Source: Prevotellaceae bacterium UBA1743 (GTDB taxonomy: Bacteria; Bacteroidota; Bacteroidia; Bacteroidales; Bacteroidaceae). Taken from it: DNA of 35,174 bases. A model generated the notes under the pieces. That model was given only the letters and a program-made list of their open reading frames with translations. It made no database searches and was not told the DNA's origin. Position 1 is the first letter of the stretch; every line of letters starts with the position of its first letter. Of this stretch, positions 1 through 7,484 are shown piece by piece. The translations under genes and the position numbers were made by a program. The stretch covers positions 1 through 35,174 of the forward strand of contig DCHV01000081.1 of NCBI GenBank assembly GCA_002314945.1, written 5' to 3'.

Positions 1-45
1 AATGTGATGTTTTCCATTGTAGTTTGTGTGTTTTGATTGGAGCGA

Positions 46-53
46 CAAACATA
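46..53 (-). promoter_or_regulatory. Possible outward-facing promoter -7 box
   Basis: On the minus strand this reads TATGTTTG, matching the Bacteroidetes -7 consensus TAnnTTTG. It lies beyond the tRNA terminator and would drive a gene leaving the left edge; an ATG at 17-15 (minus) could be that gene's start, but only five codons are visible. No clear -33 box is present, so chance occurrence is possible. Confidence 0.22.
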
Positions 54-90
54 AGGAATTTTTGGAAAACATACTATCATGTACGGCAAA

Positions 91-128
91 CAAAAAACAA
101 AAATAGGGAACACTCACTGTCCCCTATT
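91..128 (-). terminator. Rho-independent terminator of the tRNA-Asn pair
   Basis: On the minus strand a stem of AATAGGG paired with CCCTATT (122-128 with 102-108) closes a 13-base loop and runs directly into a T-rich tract (103 down to 91). It sits just after the second minus-strand tRNA, as expected for the end of a short tRNA transcript. Confidence 0.6.
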
Positions 129-135
129 CTCGCGG

Positions 136-209
136 CGCTTCAGGATGGGCTTGAACCAACGACCCCATGATTAACAGTCATGTGCTCTAACCAACTGAGC
201 TACTGAAGC
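136..209 (-). tRNA. tRNA-Asn (GTT), promoter-distal copy
   Basis: The minus strand folds as a full cloverleaf: acceptor stem GCTTCAG/CTGAAGC, D-stem GCTC/GAGC, anticodon stem CATGA/TCATG with loop CTGTTAA giving anticodon GTT (Asn), T-loop TTCAAGC and discriminator G, as is usual for tRNA-Asn. The 3' CCA is not encoded. One pair of the T-stem (50:64) is U-U in this reading. It is identical to the copy at 239-312 and lies 29 bases beyond it, so the two are probably cotranscribed. Confidence 0.95.
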
Positions 210-238
210 AAACCAATTCTAACCATACAAAAAAACCG

Positions 239-312
239 CGCTTCAGGATGGGCTTGAACCAACGACCCCATGATTAACAGTCATGTGCTCTAACCAACTG
301 AGCTACTGAAGC
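239..312 (-). tRNA. tRNA-Asn (GTT), promoter-proximal copy
   Basis: Same 74-base cloverleaf as the neighbouring copy, base for base: anticodon GTT, discriminator G, no encoded CCA, same U-U position in the T-stem. A minus-strand TACTTTTG box lies about 30 bases upstream. The perfect identity suggests a recent duplication or gene conversion. Confidence 0.95.
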
Positions 313-341
313 AGCATTTTGATTTTTTTCTCAAATGCGAT

Positions 342-373
342 GCAAAAGTAGGCGTTTTTTGGGAAATATGCAA
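342..373 (-). promoter_or_regulatory. Promoter of the tRNA-Asn pair
   Basis: Minus-strand TACTTTTG (350-343) matches TAnnTTTG. A TTG (373-371) lies 20 bases upstream of it, the usual spacing to the Bacteroidetes -33 box. The -33 element directly abuts the -7 box of the divergent protease promoter at 374-381. Confidence 0.5.
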
Positions 374-381
374 TACCTTTG
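374..381 (+). promoter_or_regulatory. -7 promoter box of the S41 protease gene
   Basis: TACCTTTG fits the Bacteroidetes TAnnTTTG element and lies 17 bases before the ATG at 399, so the mRNA leader would be very short. No good TTTG is seen at the -33 position. It is back-to-back with the tRNA promoter. Confidence 0.5.
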
Positions 382-398
382 CAGAAAAAATATCAGAA

Positions 399-2057
399 AT
401 GTGTAAAAAAATATATGTTTGTACCCTCTGGAGCCTGTTTCTTCCACTTTTTTCATACGCCCAAACTGCAGAAAACAAGAACTCGTCCATCAGTAGGAAC
501 TTGGAAATTTTCAACGATATCTACAAACAACTTGACTTGTTCTATGTAGATACCCTAAATGCCGACACTGTGATAGGATGGGGCATCCGATCGATGCTGA
601 ATCAGGTAGATCCCTTCACCGACTACTATCCCGAGGATGATGAGGAACTGCGACAGATGGCTACGGGGAAATATGCGGGTATAGGTAGTATCATACGATT
701 CAGCAAAAAGAAAAACCGGACTGTGATAAGCGAACCCTACGAAGGATCACCAAGTCAACGGGCAGGGGTTATGGCTGGCGATGTGATTCTAACTGTGGAT
801 GGTGAGGATACAGAGGGACTTGCCATAGACAAGGTATCTTCAAAACTTCGAGGGGATGCCGGAACTACGTTTGAATTGAAAGTGCAGCGTATGGGGGAGA
901 CTGAGCCAAGGTCTTTCACAATCACACGCGAAAATATACAGATGCCGCAAGTGCCATACTACGGAATGCTACGACCTGGCGTGGGGTATATTTTCTTGTC
1001 TGGCTTCACCGATGGTGCATTCAAAGAGGTAAAGAATGCGTTGTCGGAACTGAAGAAGCAGGGCATGGAACAACTGGTATTTGATTTGAGGGATAACCCT
1101 GGTGGCTCGTTGAATGAGGCTGTTGATATTATCAATCTGTTTGTGCCCAAAGGCAAGAAGGTGGTATATACCAAAGGTAAGATGTCGAGCACCAACCGTG
1201 ACTATTTTACAGCTACCGAACCAGTTGATACCGTGATGCCTATGGTGATGCTGGTAGATGGAGGCTCCGCTTCGGCAGCCGAAATCCTGAGCGGCTGTAT
1301 GCAGGACTTGGACCGTGCTGTCATCATGGGGGCACGCACATACGGAAAGGGCTTGGTGCAAATGGTACGCGAAGTGCCATACCATGGCAACTTGAAACTG
1401 ACCACGAGCCGCTATTATATTCCCAGCGGACGGTGCATACAAGCTTACGACTACCGCCATCTGAATGCAGATGGTTCGGTGGGAGTAGTGCCAGACAGTC
1501 TGACCAAGGTTTTCCATACAGCTGGTGGAAGGGAAGTACGTGACGGAGGTGGAATCAAGCCTGACATAGAGGTGAAACCTGATAGCCTACCTACGATGAT
1601 ATACGATTTGGTAGTGAGTGAACCATTTCTCGACTATGCCACTTGGTTTGTACAAACACACCCCACGATAGCACCTGCAGGGGAATTTAAGTTGACAGAC
1701 GGAGACTATCAGCAGTTTGTGGAATATGTGGATACAGCAGGATTTACCTACAATCGTCGGAGTGACGAGGCCCTGAAAGTTCTACGCAACGTGGCTCAGA
1801 GAGAGGGATTCCTGGAAGGAGCGAAGGCGGAATTTGAAGCATTGGAATCCAAATTCCACACCGATCTGAAAACAGACTTGGGACGTTTCCGCAACAAGGT
1901 GGAACCCTATATCTGCGATGAGATAGTGAGACGCTATTATTATCAATGTGGTGGCATCAAACAGCAGTTGGTGGACGACCCTTGCGTGGAGAAAGCATTG
2001 AATATCCTATCTGACAGGAAAGGGTATGAAAAAATCCTGCATCCCGAAGGAAAATAA
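399..2057 (+). CDS. Secreted S41 family C-terminal processing peptidase
   Basis: A CtpA/Prc-type serine protease that cleaves near protein C termini in the periplasm or cell envelope. Residues 1-22 form a signal peptide ending in SYAQ. A PDZ domain lies around residues 90-175 (GIGS, then AGVMAGDVILTVDGE). The S41 core follows with the DLRDNPGG strand, the nucleophile in GGSASAAE (Ser292) and the general-base Lys317 in TYGKGLVQ, exactly 25 residues later as in characterised CtpA enzymes. The 552-residue length is normal for Bacteroidetes homologues. The remaining C-terminal third (about 420-552) is helical and carries no motif I can name. The start at 399 is chosen because it gives the signal peptide and follows the promoter box. 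It seems to be transcribed alone, apart from a possible small peptide downstream. Confidence 0.93.
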   Translation: MCKKIYVCTLWSLFLPLFSYAQTAENKNSSISRNLEIFNDIYKQLDLFYVDTLNADTVIGWGIRSMLNQVDPFTDYYPEDDEELRQMATGKYAGIGSIIRFSKKKNRTVISEPYEGSPSQRAGVMAGDVILTVDGEDTEGLAIDKVSSKLRGDAGTTFELKVQRMGETEPRSFTITRENIQMPQVPYYGMLRPGVGYIFLSGFTDGAFKEVKNALSELKKQGMEQLVFDLRDNPGGSLNEAVDIINLFVPKGKKVVYTKGKMSSTNRDYFTATEPVDTVMPMVMLVDGGSASAAEILSGCMQDLDRAVIMGARTYGKGLVQMVREVPYHGNLKLTTSRYYIPSGRCIQAYDYRHLNADGSVGVVPDSLTKVFHTAGGREVRDGGGIKPDIEVKPDSLPTMIYDLVVSEPFLDYATWFVQTHPTIAPAGEFKLTDGDYQQFVEYVDTAGFTYNRRSDEALKVLRNVAQREGFLEGAKAEFEALESKFHTDLKTDLGRFRNKVEPYICDEIVRRYYYQCGGIKQQLVDDPCVEKALNILSDRKGYEKILHPEGK

Positions 2058-2081
2058 GAAACAGACAAAATATGTAGTGAG

Positions 2082-2192
2082 ATGAGACGGAATATACGCA
2101 AGACAAATCAATCGGTCATGTTCGGCATCGCAGGAATGGCCATCGTAGTGCTTATGGTAATGGCTTTTTTCTGGTTTTGGTGCATTTCGTAG
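2082..2192 (+). CDS. Possible 36-residue single-span membrane peptide
   Basis: An ATG 24 bases after the protease stop opens 36 codons. They encode a basic N terminus (MRRNIRKTNQ) followed by one hydrophobic stretch (about residues 14-35: MFGIAGMAIVVLMVMAFFWF) and TAG. The layout is that of a small inner-membrane protein with a positive-inside end. It ends before the rimP promoter and could share the protease transcript. I do not recognise a family. The composition supports translation, but at this length a chance reading frame cannot be excluded. Confidence 0.4.
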   Translation: MRRNIRKTNQSVMFGIAGMAIVVLMVMAFFWFWCIS

Positions 2193-2210
2193 AAATAAAT
2201 TAGGTATTTT

Positions 2211-2241
2211 TTTGCAGTTAGGATATTAATACATACCTTTG
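2211..2241 (+). promoter_or_regulatory. Promoter of the rimP-sufS operon
   Basis: TTTG at 2211-2214, a 19-base spacer, then TACCTTTG at 2234-2241: a textbook Bacteroidetes housekeeping promoter. Transcription should begin around 2245-2250, giving a leader of about 60 bases before rimP. Confidence 0.75.
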
Positions 2242-2256
2242 CAGCCGAATGATATG

Positions 2257-2290
2257 AGTGAGGGGCTTGACAAGTTCCTCACTTTTCGTT
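2257..2290 (+). promoter_or_regulatory. Leader hairpin upstream of rimP, attenuator-like
   Basis: AGTGAGGGGCTT (2257-2268) pairs with AAGTTCCTCACT (2272-2283), a continuous 12-bp stem with two G-U pairs and a three-base loop. It is followed by a T-rich tract (TTTTCGTT). It lies within the presumed 5' leader, only about 10 bases after the likely transcription start, and 28 bases before the rimP ATG. The shape is that of an intrinsic terminator, so premature termination or a 5' stabilising role are both possible. Confidence 0.5.
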
Positions 2291-2310
2291 ATCTAAAGTA
2301 TTAAATATTC

Positions 2311-2778
2311 ATGATTGAAGAAAAAACCGTACGCCAAGCCGTAGAAGAGTGGTTGGAAGGAAAAGATTACTTCCTGGTAAATCTGAGTGTGAGTGCCGAT
2401 GACCGCATCGTAGTGGAAATTGACCATGCCGATGGAGTGTGGATTGAAGACTGTGCTGAACTGAGCAGACACATCGAATCCCATTTGAACAGGGAGGATG
2501 AGGACTACGAATTGGAGGTGGGAAGTGCTGGATTGGGGCAACCATTCCGCGTGCTTCGTCAGTACGAAATACACCTGAATCAGCCTGTAGAAACACAAAC
2601 CAAGGAGGGACGTAAGGTACAGGGTACTCTGTTGTCGGTGGACGAAAACGGTTTCGAGATGGGTGTATTACAGAAGGTGAAGGAAGAAGGCAAGAAACGT
2701 CCTCGTACAATGGAGGTGCCTATGCGTTTTGCATTTGAGGATGTGGCCTATACAAAATATCTGATAAAAATAAAATAA
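2311..2778 (+). CDS. rimP: Ribosome maturation factor RimP
   Basis: RimP helps mature the 30S subunit in the cytoplasm. The 155-residue protein has the usual two-part form: an N-terminal alpha/beta domain with the acidic DRIVVEIDHADGVWIEDCAELSRHIE region and ELEVGSAGLGQPFRVLRQY (the family's S-G-x-x-P segment, about residues 70-90), then a C-terminal SH3-like barrel. Its place directly before nusA and infB is the classic context. The gap to nusA is seven bases. The ATG at 2311 follows the promoter and leader hairpin and gives the normal family length. Confidence 0.93.
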   Translation: MIEEKTVRQAVEEWLEGKDYFLVNLSVSADDRIVVEIDHADGVWIEDCAELSRHIESHLNREDEDYELEVGSAGLGQPFRVLRQYEIHLNQPVETQTKEGRKVQGTLLSVDENGFEMGVLQKVKEEGKKRPRTMEVPMRFAFEDVAYTKYLIKIK

Positions 2779-2785
2779 ATACATA

Positions 2786-4081
2786 ATGGCAACGAAAAAA
2801 ACAAAAGGTACAGAGATGGTGAATCTGATAGATTCATTCGGAGAGTTTAAGGAGGCAAAGAACATCGATCCTGCTACATTGGTGAGCGTGCTGGAGGAAT
2901 GCTTCAGAAGCGTAATCATCAAGACATACGGTTCGGACGAGAACTACGACATTATCATCAACCCTGACAAGGGCGATTTCGAAATCTACCGCAATCGTAC
3001 TGTAGTGGAAGATGGGAATGTGAAGGATCCCAATATGGAAATCTCACTGAGCGAGGCACGTGCCATCGAAAATGACTATGAGGTGGGCGAAGACGTGAGC
3101 CAGCTTGTGAATTTCACGGACTTCGGACGACGTGCCATCCTAACCCTGCGTCAGACCTTGGCAGGTCGCATTCTGGAACTGGAGCATGACACTCTATTCA
3201 ATCAGTACAAGGATAGAGTGGGCGAGGTAATAGGGGCCGAGGTTTATCAGTCATGGAAGCGCGAAACACTCTTGGTGGATGACGAGGGCAATGAATTGCT
3301 GCTGCCTCGTACGGAACAGATTCCAGGCGACTTTTTCCGTAAGGGAGAGACTGCACGTGCCGTAATAGAGCGCGTGGAAAATTTCAATGGAAATCCCAAA
3401 ATTATTCTGAGTCGTACCTCTCCTCTGTTCCTGCAGAGTCTGCTGGAAGCTGAAGTTCCCGAAATTCAGGATGGTCTGATTACTATCCACAAAGTGGCCC
3501 GTATTCCAGGAGAACGTGCCAAGATAGCAGTGGAAAGCTACGACGATCGTGTAGATCCTGTAGGAGCTTGCGTGGGTGTGAAGGGTAGCCGTGTACATGG
3601 TATTGTGCGCGAGCTTCATGGCGAGAATATAGACGTGATTACATGGACGGCCAATACGAAACTCTTGATTACCCGTTCCCTCAGTCCTGCTCGCGTAAAC
3701 AGCGTGACAATTGATGAGGAAAATCACAAGGCTGAGGTTTATCTGGATCCCGACCAAGTGTCATTGGCAATCGGAAAGAGTGGATTGAACATCAAGTTGG
3801 CAAGTATGTTGACGGGCTATACCATCGATGTATTCCGCGAGATAGACAATGTGGATGACGATGACGTAAGTCTGGATGAGTTTACCGATGATATTGAACA
3901 ATGGATTGTAGATGTACTGAAGAATATCGGTCTGAATACCGCCAAGGAAGTATTAGGTATAGAACGCAGTGAACTGATCCAGCGTACCGACTTGGAGGAA
4001 GAGACCGTGGATGAGGTACTGCGTATCCTGAAGTCTGAGTTTGAAGAAGAAGATAATACAAAAAGTGAAGGGGATCAATGA
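2786..4081 (+). CDS. nusA: Transcription termination/antitermination factor NusA
   Basis: NusA binds RNA polymerase and nascent RNA and controls pausing, termination and antitermination. Order along the 431 residues: N-terminal polymerase-binding domain (about 1-130), S1 domain (about 135-205, RVGEVIGAEVYQSW), then two KH domains (about 230-345, with VGVKGSRVHGIVRELHGENIDVI and QVSLAIGKSGLNIKLAS carrying the GxxG loops). A short acidic C-terminal segment with a helix-hairpin-helix-like stretch (about 365-415, NIGLNTAKEVLGI) ends in EEEDN. The full AR repeats of the E. coli protein are absent, as is usual in Bacteroidetes. The stop overlaps the infB start as ATGA, which suggests translational coupling. 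Confidence 0.95.
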   Translation: MATKKTKGTEMVNLIDSFGEFKEAKNIDPATLVSVLEECFRSVIIKTYGSDENYDIIINPDKGDFEIYRNRTVVEDGNVKDPNMEISLSEARAIENDYEVGEDVSQLVNFTDFGRRAILTLRQTLAGRILELEHDTLFNQYKDRVGEVIGAEVYQSWKRETLLVDDEGNELLLPRTEQIPGDFFRKGETARAVIERVENFNGNPKIILSRTSPLFLQSLLEAEVPEIQDGLITIHKVARIPGERAKIAVESYDDRVDPVGACVGVKGSRVHGIVRELHGENIDVITWTANTKLLITRSLSPARVNSVTIDEENHKAEVYLDPDQVSLAIGKSGLNIKLASMLTGYTIDVFREIDNVDDDDVSLDEFTDDIEQWIVDVLKNIGLNTAKEVLGIERSELIQRTDLEEETVDEVLRILKSEFEEEDNTKSEGDQ

Positions 4082-6996
4082 GTGTAAGATTAAGCAAAGT
4101 AACCAAAGAGTGTAATGTAGGACTCCAGACAGCCATCGAGTTTCTGCAAAAGAAGGGATTCAAGGATATTGAGGCGAATCCCAACACAAAACTAACAGAG
4201 GAGCAATACGATATTCTTGTACAGGAGTTTGCACCTGACAAAGGACTACGTACCGAGGCGACTCAACTGAGCCAGCAACGTCAGGAGCAGTCGAGGGAGC
4301 GAAAGGCTATGAATAAGGCGCCTCATGAGGAATCCGTACAGGAAAGTCAAGTGCCAGTGATAGAGGGACCCAAAGTGTTGGGACGTATTGATCTGGGATC
4401 TGTAGGAAAACCTGTACAGAGTAAGAAAGAAGAGCCCAAACCAACATCTGCTCCTGTTGTCGAGAAGAAACCAGTACAGGATCCCGAACCTAAGAATGTA
4501 GAAGAACCAAAACTTAAGGCGGAAAAGCTGGAATCCAAAGTGGAAGAACCAAAGCCAGAGGTGAAAAAGCCAGAACCCAAGGTGGAAGCAGTACCTGTAA
4601 AAGAGGAAAAGCCTGTCGAAAAAGAACCCGTGAAACCAAAGGTTGAGAAGGTGGAAGAAAAACCCGCACAAGAATCTTCTGATGGTATTTTCCGACTGAA
4701 TCCGACACCTCAGGTTGGTCCTGGTATCACGGTGAAAGGTCATATCGATTTGTCATCCTTGAATCAGAGCACACGTCCTAAGAAAAAGAGTCGCGAAGAG
4801 AAGAAACGTGAGCGTGAGGAGAAGAATTCTTCCCATTTACCTGCCAATGGACAGAATAATGCTGCACAAGGCGGACAGACACAGACAGGCGATCGCAAGA
4901 AACGTTTGCGTTTGGGCAAGGAACGTGTAGATGTGAATGCTGTGGCTAATCAGCAGAACAAGGATAACCAAAAGAAGCAATCGCAGCCGAATCAGAACCA
5001 GCAGAATAATAATAATCAGCAGGGGAAAAACAAGAACAAGAATAAGCAGAAGAATCAACCTAAGCGCAATCCCGTATCGGCCGAGGTAAATGACGAGGAT
5101 GTAGCAAAACAGGTGCGCGAGACACTTGCACGTCTTACCAGCAAAGGAACAAAGATGGGCAAGGGTGCCAAGTATCGTAGAGAGAAACGCGATGCCATTC
5201 GTCAGGGTATGGAGGAAGAGCAGATGATGGAGGCTGCTGAAAGTAAAGTGCTGAAGTTGACTGAATTCGTGACAGCCAATGAGCTTGCTACGATGATGAA
5301 TGTGCCTGTGACTCAAGTAATCGGCACCTGTATGAGCATCGGTATCATGGTCAGCATAAACCAGCGTATGGATGCAGAGACCATCAATATTGTGGCTGAA
5401 GAATTTGGCTTCCAGACAGAATATGTGAGCGCCGAGGTTAGCGAGGCTGTGAATGAGGAGGAGGATGACGAGGAAGATCTCGTTTCACGCGCTCCCATCG
5501 TGACAGTGATGGGACATGTGGACCATGGTAAGACCAGTCTGCTCGACTATATTCGCCAAACGAATGTGATAGCAGGTGAAGCGGGTGGTATCACTCAGCA
5601 TATCGGAGCCTATAATGTGAAATTGGAGGACGGACGTCATGTTACCTTCCTTGATACCCCTGGTCATGAGGCTTTTACCGCCATGCGTGCCCGTGGTGCT
5701 CAGGTGACGGATATTGCCATTATCATTGTGGCTGCCGATGACGATATCATGCCCCAGACCAAGGAGGCTATAGCACATGCTACAGCTGCCAATGTGCCCA
5801 TTGTATTTGCTATCAATAAAATAGATAAGCCTGCAGCCAATCCTGATAAGATAAAGGAGGGCTTAGCCAATATGAATTTCCTTGTGGAAGACTGGGGCGG
5901 CAAGTACCAGAGCCAAGATATCAGTGCAAAGAAAGGTATCGGTGTGAAGGAACTGTTGGAGAAGGTCTTGCTGGAGGCTGAGATGCTGGATCTGAAAGCT
6001 AATCCGAATCGTAAGGCAGTAGGTAGTATTATCGAGTCAAGTTTGGATAAGGGTCGCGGATATGTGGCTACTGTATTGGTGAGCAACGGTACCCTACATG
6101 TGGGTGACGTGGTGTTGGCTGGTACAAATTACGGTCGTGTGAAGGCGATGCTGAATGAGCGTGGACAACGTGTTCGGGAGATAGGTCCTGCACAGGCTGC
6201 TACTATTCTGGGATTGAATGGAGCTCCTCAGGCTGGCGATGCATTCCATGTAATGGATTCTGATCAGGAGGCTCGTGAGATTGCCAATAAACGTGAGCAA
6301 CTGGCTCGCGAACAAGGTTTGCGTACGATGAAACGCTTCGACTTGAATGAGTTGGGCCGCCGTATCGCTTTGGGTGATTTCAAGGAGCTGAACTTGATTG
6401 TAAAGGGTGATGTGGATGGTTCCATCGAGGCTTTGAGCGATTCGCTTATCAAACTCTCCACCGAGAAGATCCAGGTCAATGTTATCTACAAGGCCGTGGG
6501 CCAGATCAGCGAGAGCGATATCAATATGGCTGCTGCCGCTGAAAATTGCTCCATCATCGGTTTCCAGGTACGTCCCTCGGCTGCTGCACGCAAATTGGCG
6601 GAACAGATGGGTGTGGATGTACGTCTCTATAGTGTCATCTATGATGCTATTGAGGAAGTGAAGGATGCAATGGAGGGTATGCTTTCTCCCGAAATCAAGG
6701 AGGAGGTTACGGCTCAGGTGGAAGTACGCCAGGTATATCACATCAGCAAAGTGGGTACTGTAGCTGGTGCGTATGTCATCGAAGGAAGGGTCAGCCGCAG
6801 CAACAAGGCTCGTGTTATCCGCGATGGAATTGTGGTATTTACGGGTGAAATCAATGCACTGAAGCGCTTCAAAGATGATGTGAAGGAGGTCACTACCAAT
6901 TTCGAGTGTGGTCTTTCGTTGGTCAACTACAACGACCTACGTGAGGGTGATATGATAGAAACCTTCCAGGAAATCGAGATTAAAGCCAAATTGTAA
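4078..6996 (+). CDS. infB: Translation initiation factor IF-2
   Basis: IF-2 is the GTPase that brings initiator tRNA to the 30S subunit and promotes subunit joining. The 972-residue protein starts with a small IF2_N-like helical domain. A long disordered linker follows: Lys/Glu/Pro-rich (about 95-205), then Asn/Gln/Lys-rich (about 255-345). A second IF2_N motif lies near residues 400-455. The G domain shows G1 GHVDHGKT (479-486), G3 DTPGHE and G4 NKID, and is followed by the beta-barrel domains II, III and IV (GRGYVATVLVSNGTLHVGDVV, then the C-terminal VIEGRVSRSNKARVIRDG). It shares ATGA with nusA and overlaps cvpA by one base. The Asn/Gln-rich linker is unusual in composition but lies in a region known to vary. 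Confidence 0.97.
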   Translation: MSVRLSKVTKECNVGLQTAIEFLQKKGFKDIEANPNTKLTEEQYDILVQEFAPDKGLRTEATQLSQQRQEQSRERKAMNKAPHEESVQESQVPVIEGPKVLGRIDLGSVGKPVQSKKEEPKPTSAPVVEKKPVQDPEPKNVEEPKLKAEKLESKVEEPKPEVKKPEPKVEAVPVKEEKPVEKEPVKPKVEKVEEKPAQESSDGIFRLNPTPQVGPGITVKGHIDLSSLNQSTRPKKKSREEKKREREEKNSSHLPANGQNNAAQGGQTQTGDRKKRLRLGKERVDVNAVANQQNKDNQKKQSQPNQNQQNNNNQQGKNKNKNKQKNQPKRNPVSAEVNDEDVAKQVRETLARLTSKGTKMGKGAKYRREKRDAIRQGMEEEQMMEAAESKVLKLTEFVTANELATMMNVPVTQVIGTCMSIGIMVSINQRMDAETINIVAEEFGFQTEYVSAEVSEAVNEEEDDEEDLVSRAPIVTVMGHVDHGKTSLLDYIRQTNVIAGEAGGITQHIGAYNVKLEDGRHVTFLDTPGHEAFTAMRARGAQVTDIAIIIVAADDDIMPQTKEAIAHATAANVPIVFAINKIDKPAANPDKIKEGLANMNFLVEDWGGKYQSQDISAKKGIGVKELLEKVLLEAEMLDLKANPNRKAVGSIIESSLDKGRGYVATVLVSNGTLHVGDVVLAGTNYGRVKAMLNERGQRVREIGPAQAATILGLNGAPQAGDAFHVMDSDQEAREIANKREQLAREQGLRTMKRFDLNELGRRIALGDFKELNLIVKGDVDGSIEALSDSLIKLSTEKIQVNVIYKAVGQISESDINMAAAAENCSIIGFQVRPSAAARKLAEQMGVDVRLYSVIYDAIEEVKDAMEGMLSPEIKEEVTAQVEVRQVYHISKVGTVAGAYVIEGRVSRSNKARVIRDGIVVFTGEINALKRFKDDVKEVTTNFECGLSLVNYNDLREGDMIETFQEIEIKAKL

Positions 6997-7484
6997 TGCT
7001 GACAATAGATTGGGTTTTATTGGCAGTTTGGATAATTGGAACTATAAAGGGATGGCGACAAGGGTTGATCAGGCAACTGGTCTCCCTTGTGGCATTCTTT
7101 GGCGGCCTGTTGCTAGCTAAGGCTTTCTATGCGGCTTTGGGCAATGCTTTGTGTCCTCATCTGAACAATCAGGTAACATTGTCCAATATTGTTGCATTCG
7201 TGCTGATTTGGATTGGAGTGCCGATGGCTTTGGGATTGGCAGGAGAATTATTATCTAAGGTTTTTGATAAACTGATTCTTTTGGGTACTGTAAATAATCT
7301 ACTGGGTTCTTTGTCGGGATTGTTGAAATATGAAGTGATTTTAGGCGCTTTCGTCTGGGTCTTCGCTACAGTGGGAATCATAAACAAGGAAACCATGGAG
7401 GAATCTGCGTTATGTGGTCCGCTGAAAGCTGTGCCTGAGGCTATATATACAGCGTTAATGGATAAGAATGTCACAGAAGAATAG
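6996..7484 (+). CDS. CvpA family membrane protein
   Basis: 162 residues with about four hydrophobic helices, starting with MLTIDWVLLAVWIIGTIKGW, the typical CvpA entry (short periplasmic end, then a helix ending in a G-W/R-x-G-L turn: KGWRQGLIRQL). Further spans lie near residues 28-48, 63-85 and 105-125. The family was named for colicin V production in E. coli and is implicated in envelope homeostasis; its biochemical role is unclear. The start overlaps the infB stop (TAATG) and the end overlaps sufB by 17 bases, so it is embedded in the operon and probably translationally coupled on both sides. Confidence 0.85.
   Translation: MLTIDWVLLAVWIIGTIKGWRQGLIRQLVSLVAFFGGLLLAKAFYAALGNALCPHLNNQVTLSNIVAFVLIWIGVPMALGLAGELLSKVFDKLILLGTVNNLLGSLSGLLKYEVILGAFVWVFATVGIINKETMEESALCGPLKAVPEAIYTALMDKNVTEE

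Noticed and set aside
290..514. 74-codon minus-strand open frame over the tRNA/protease junction
   Set aside because: It overlaps the tRNA gene, two promoters and the protease signal peptide, and has no coding character.
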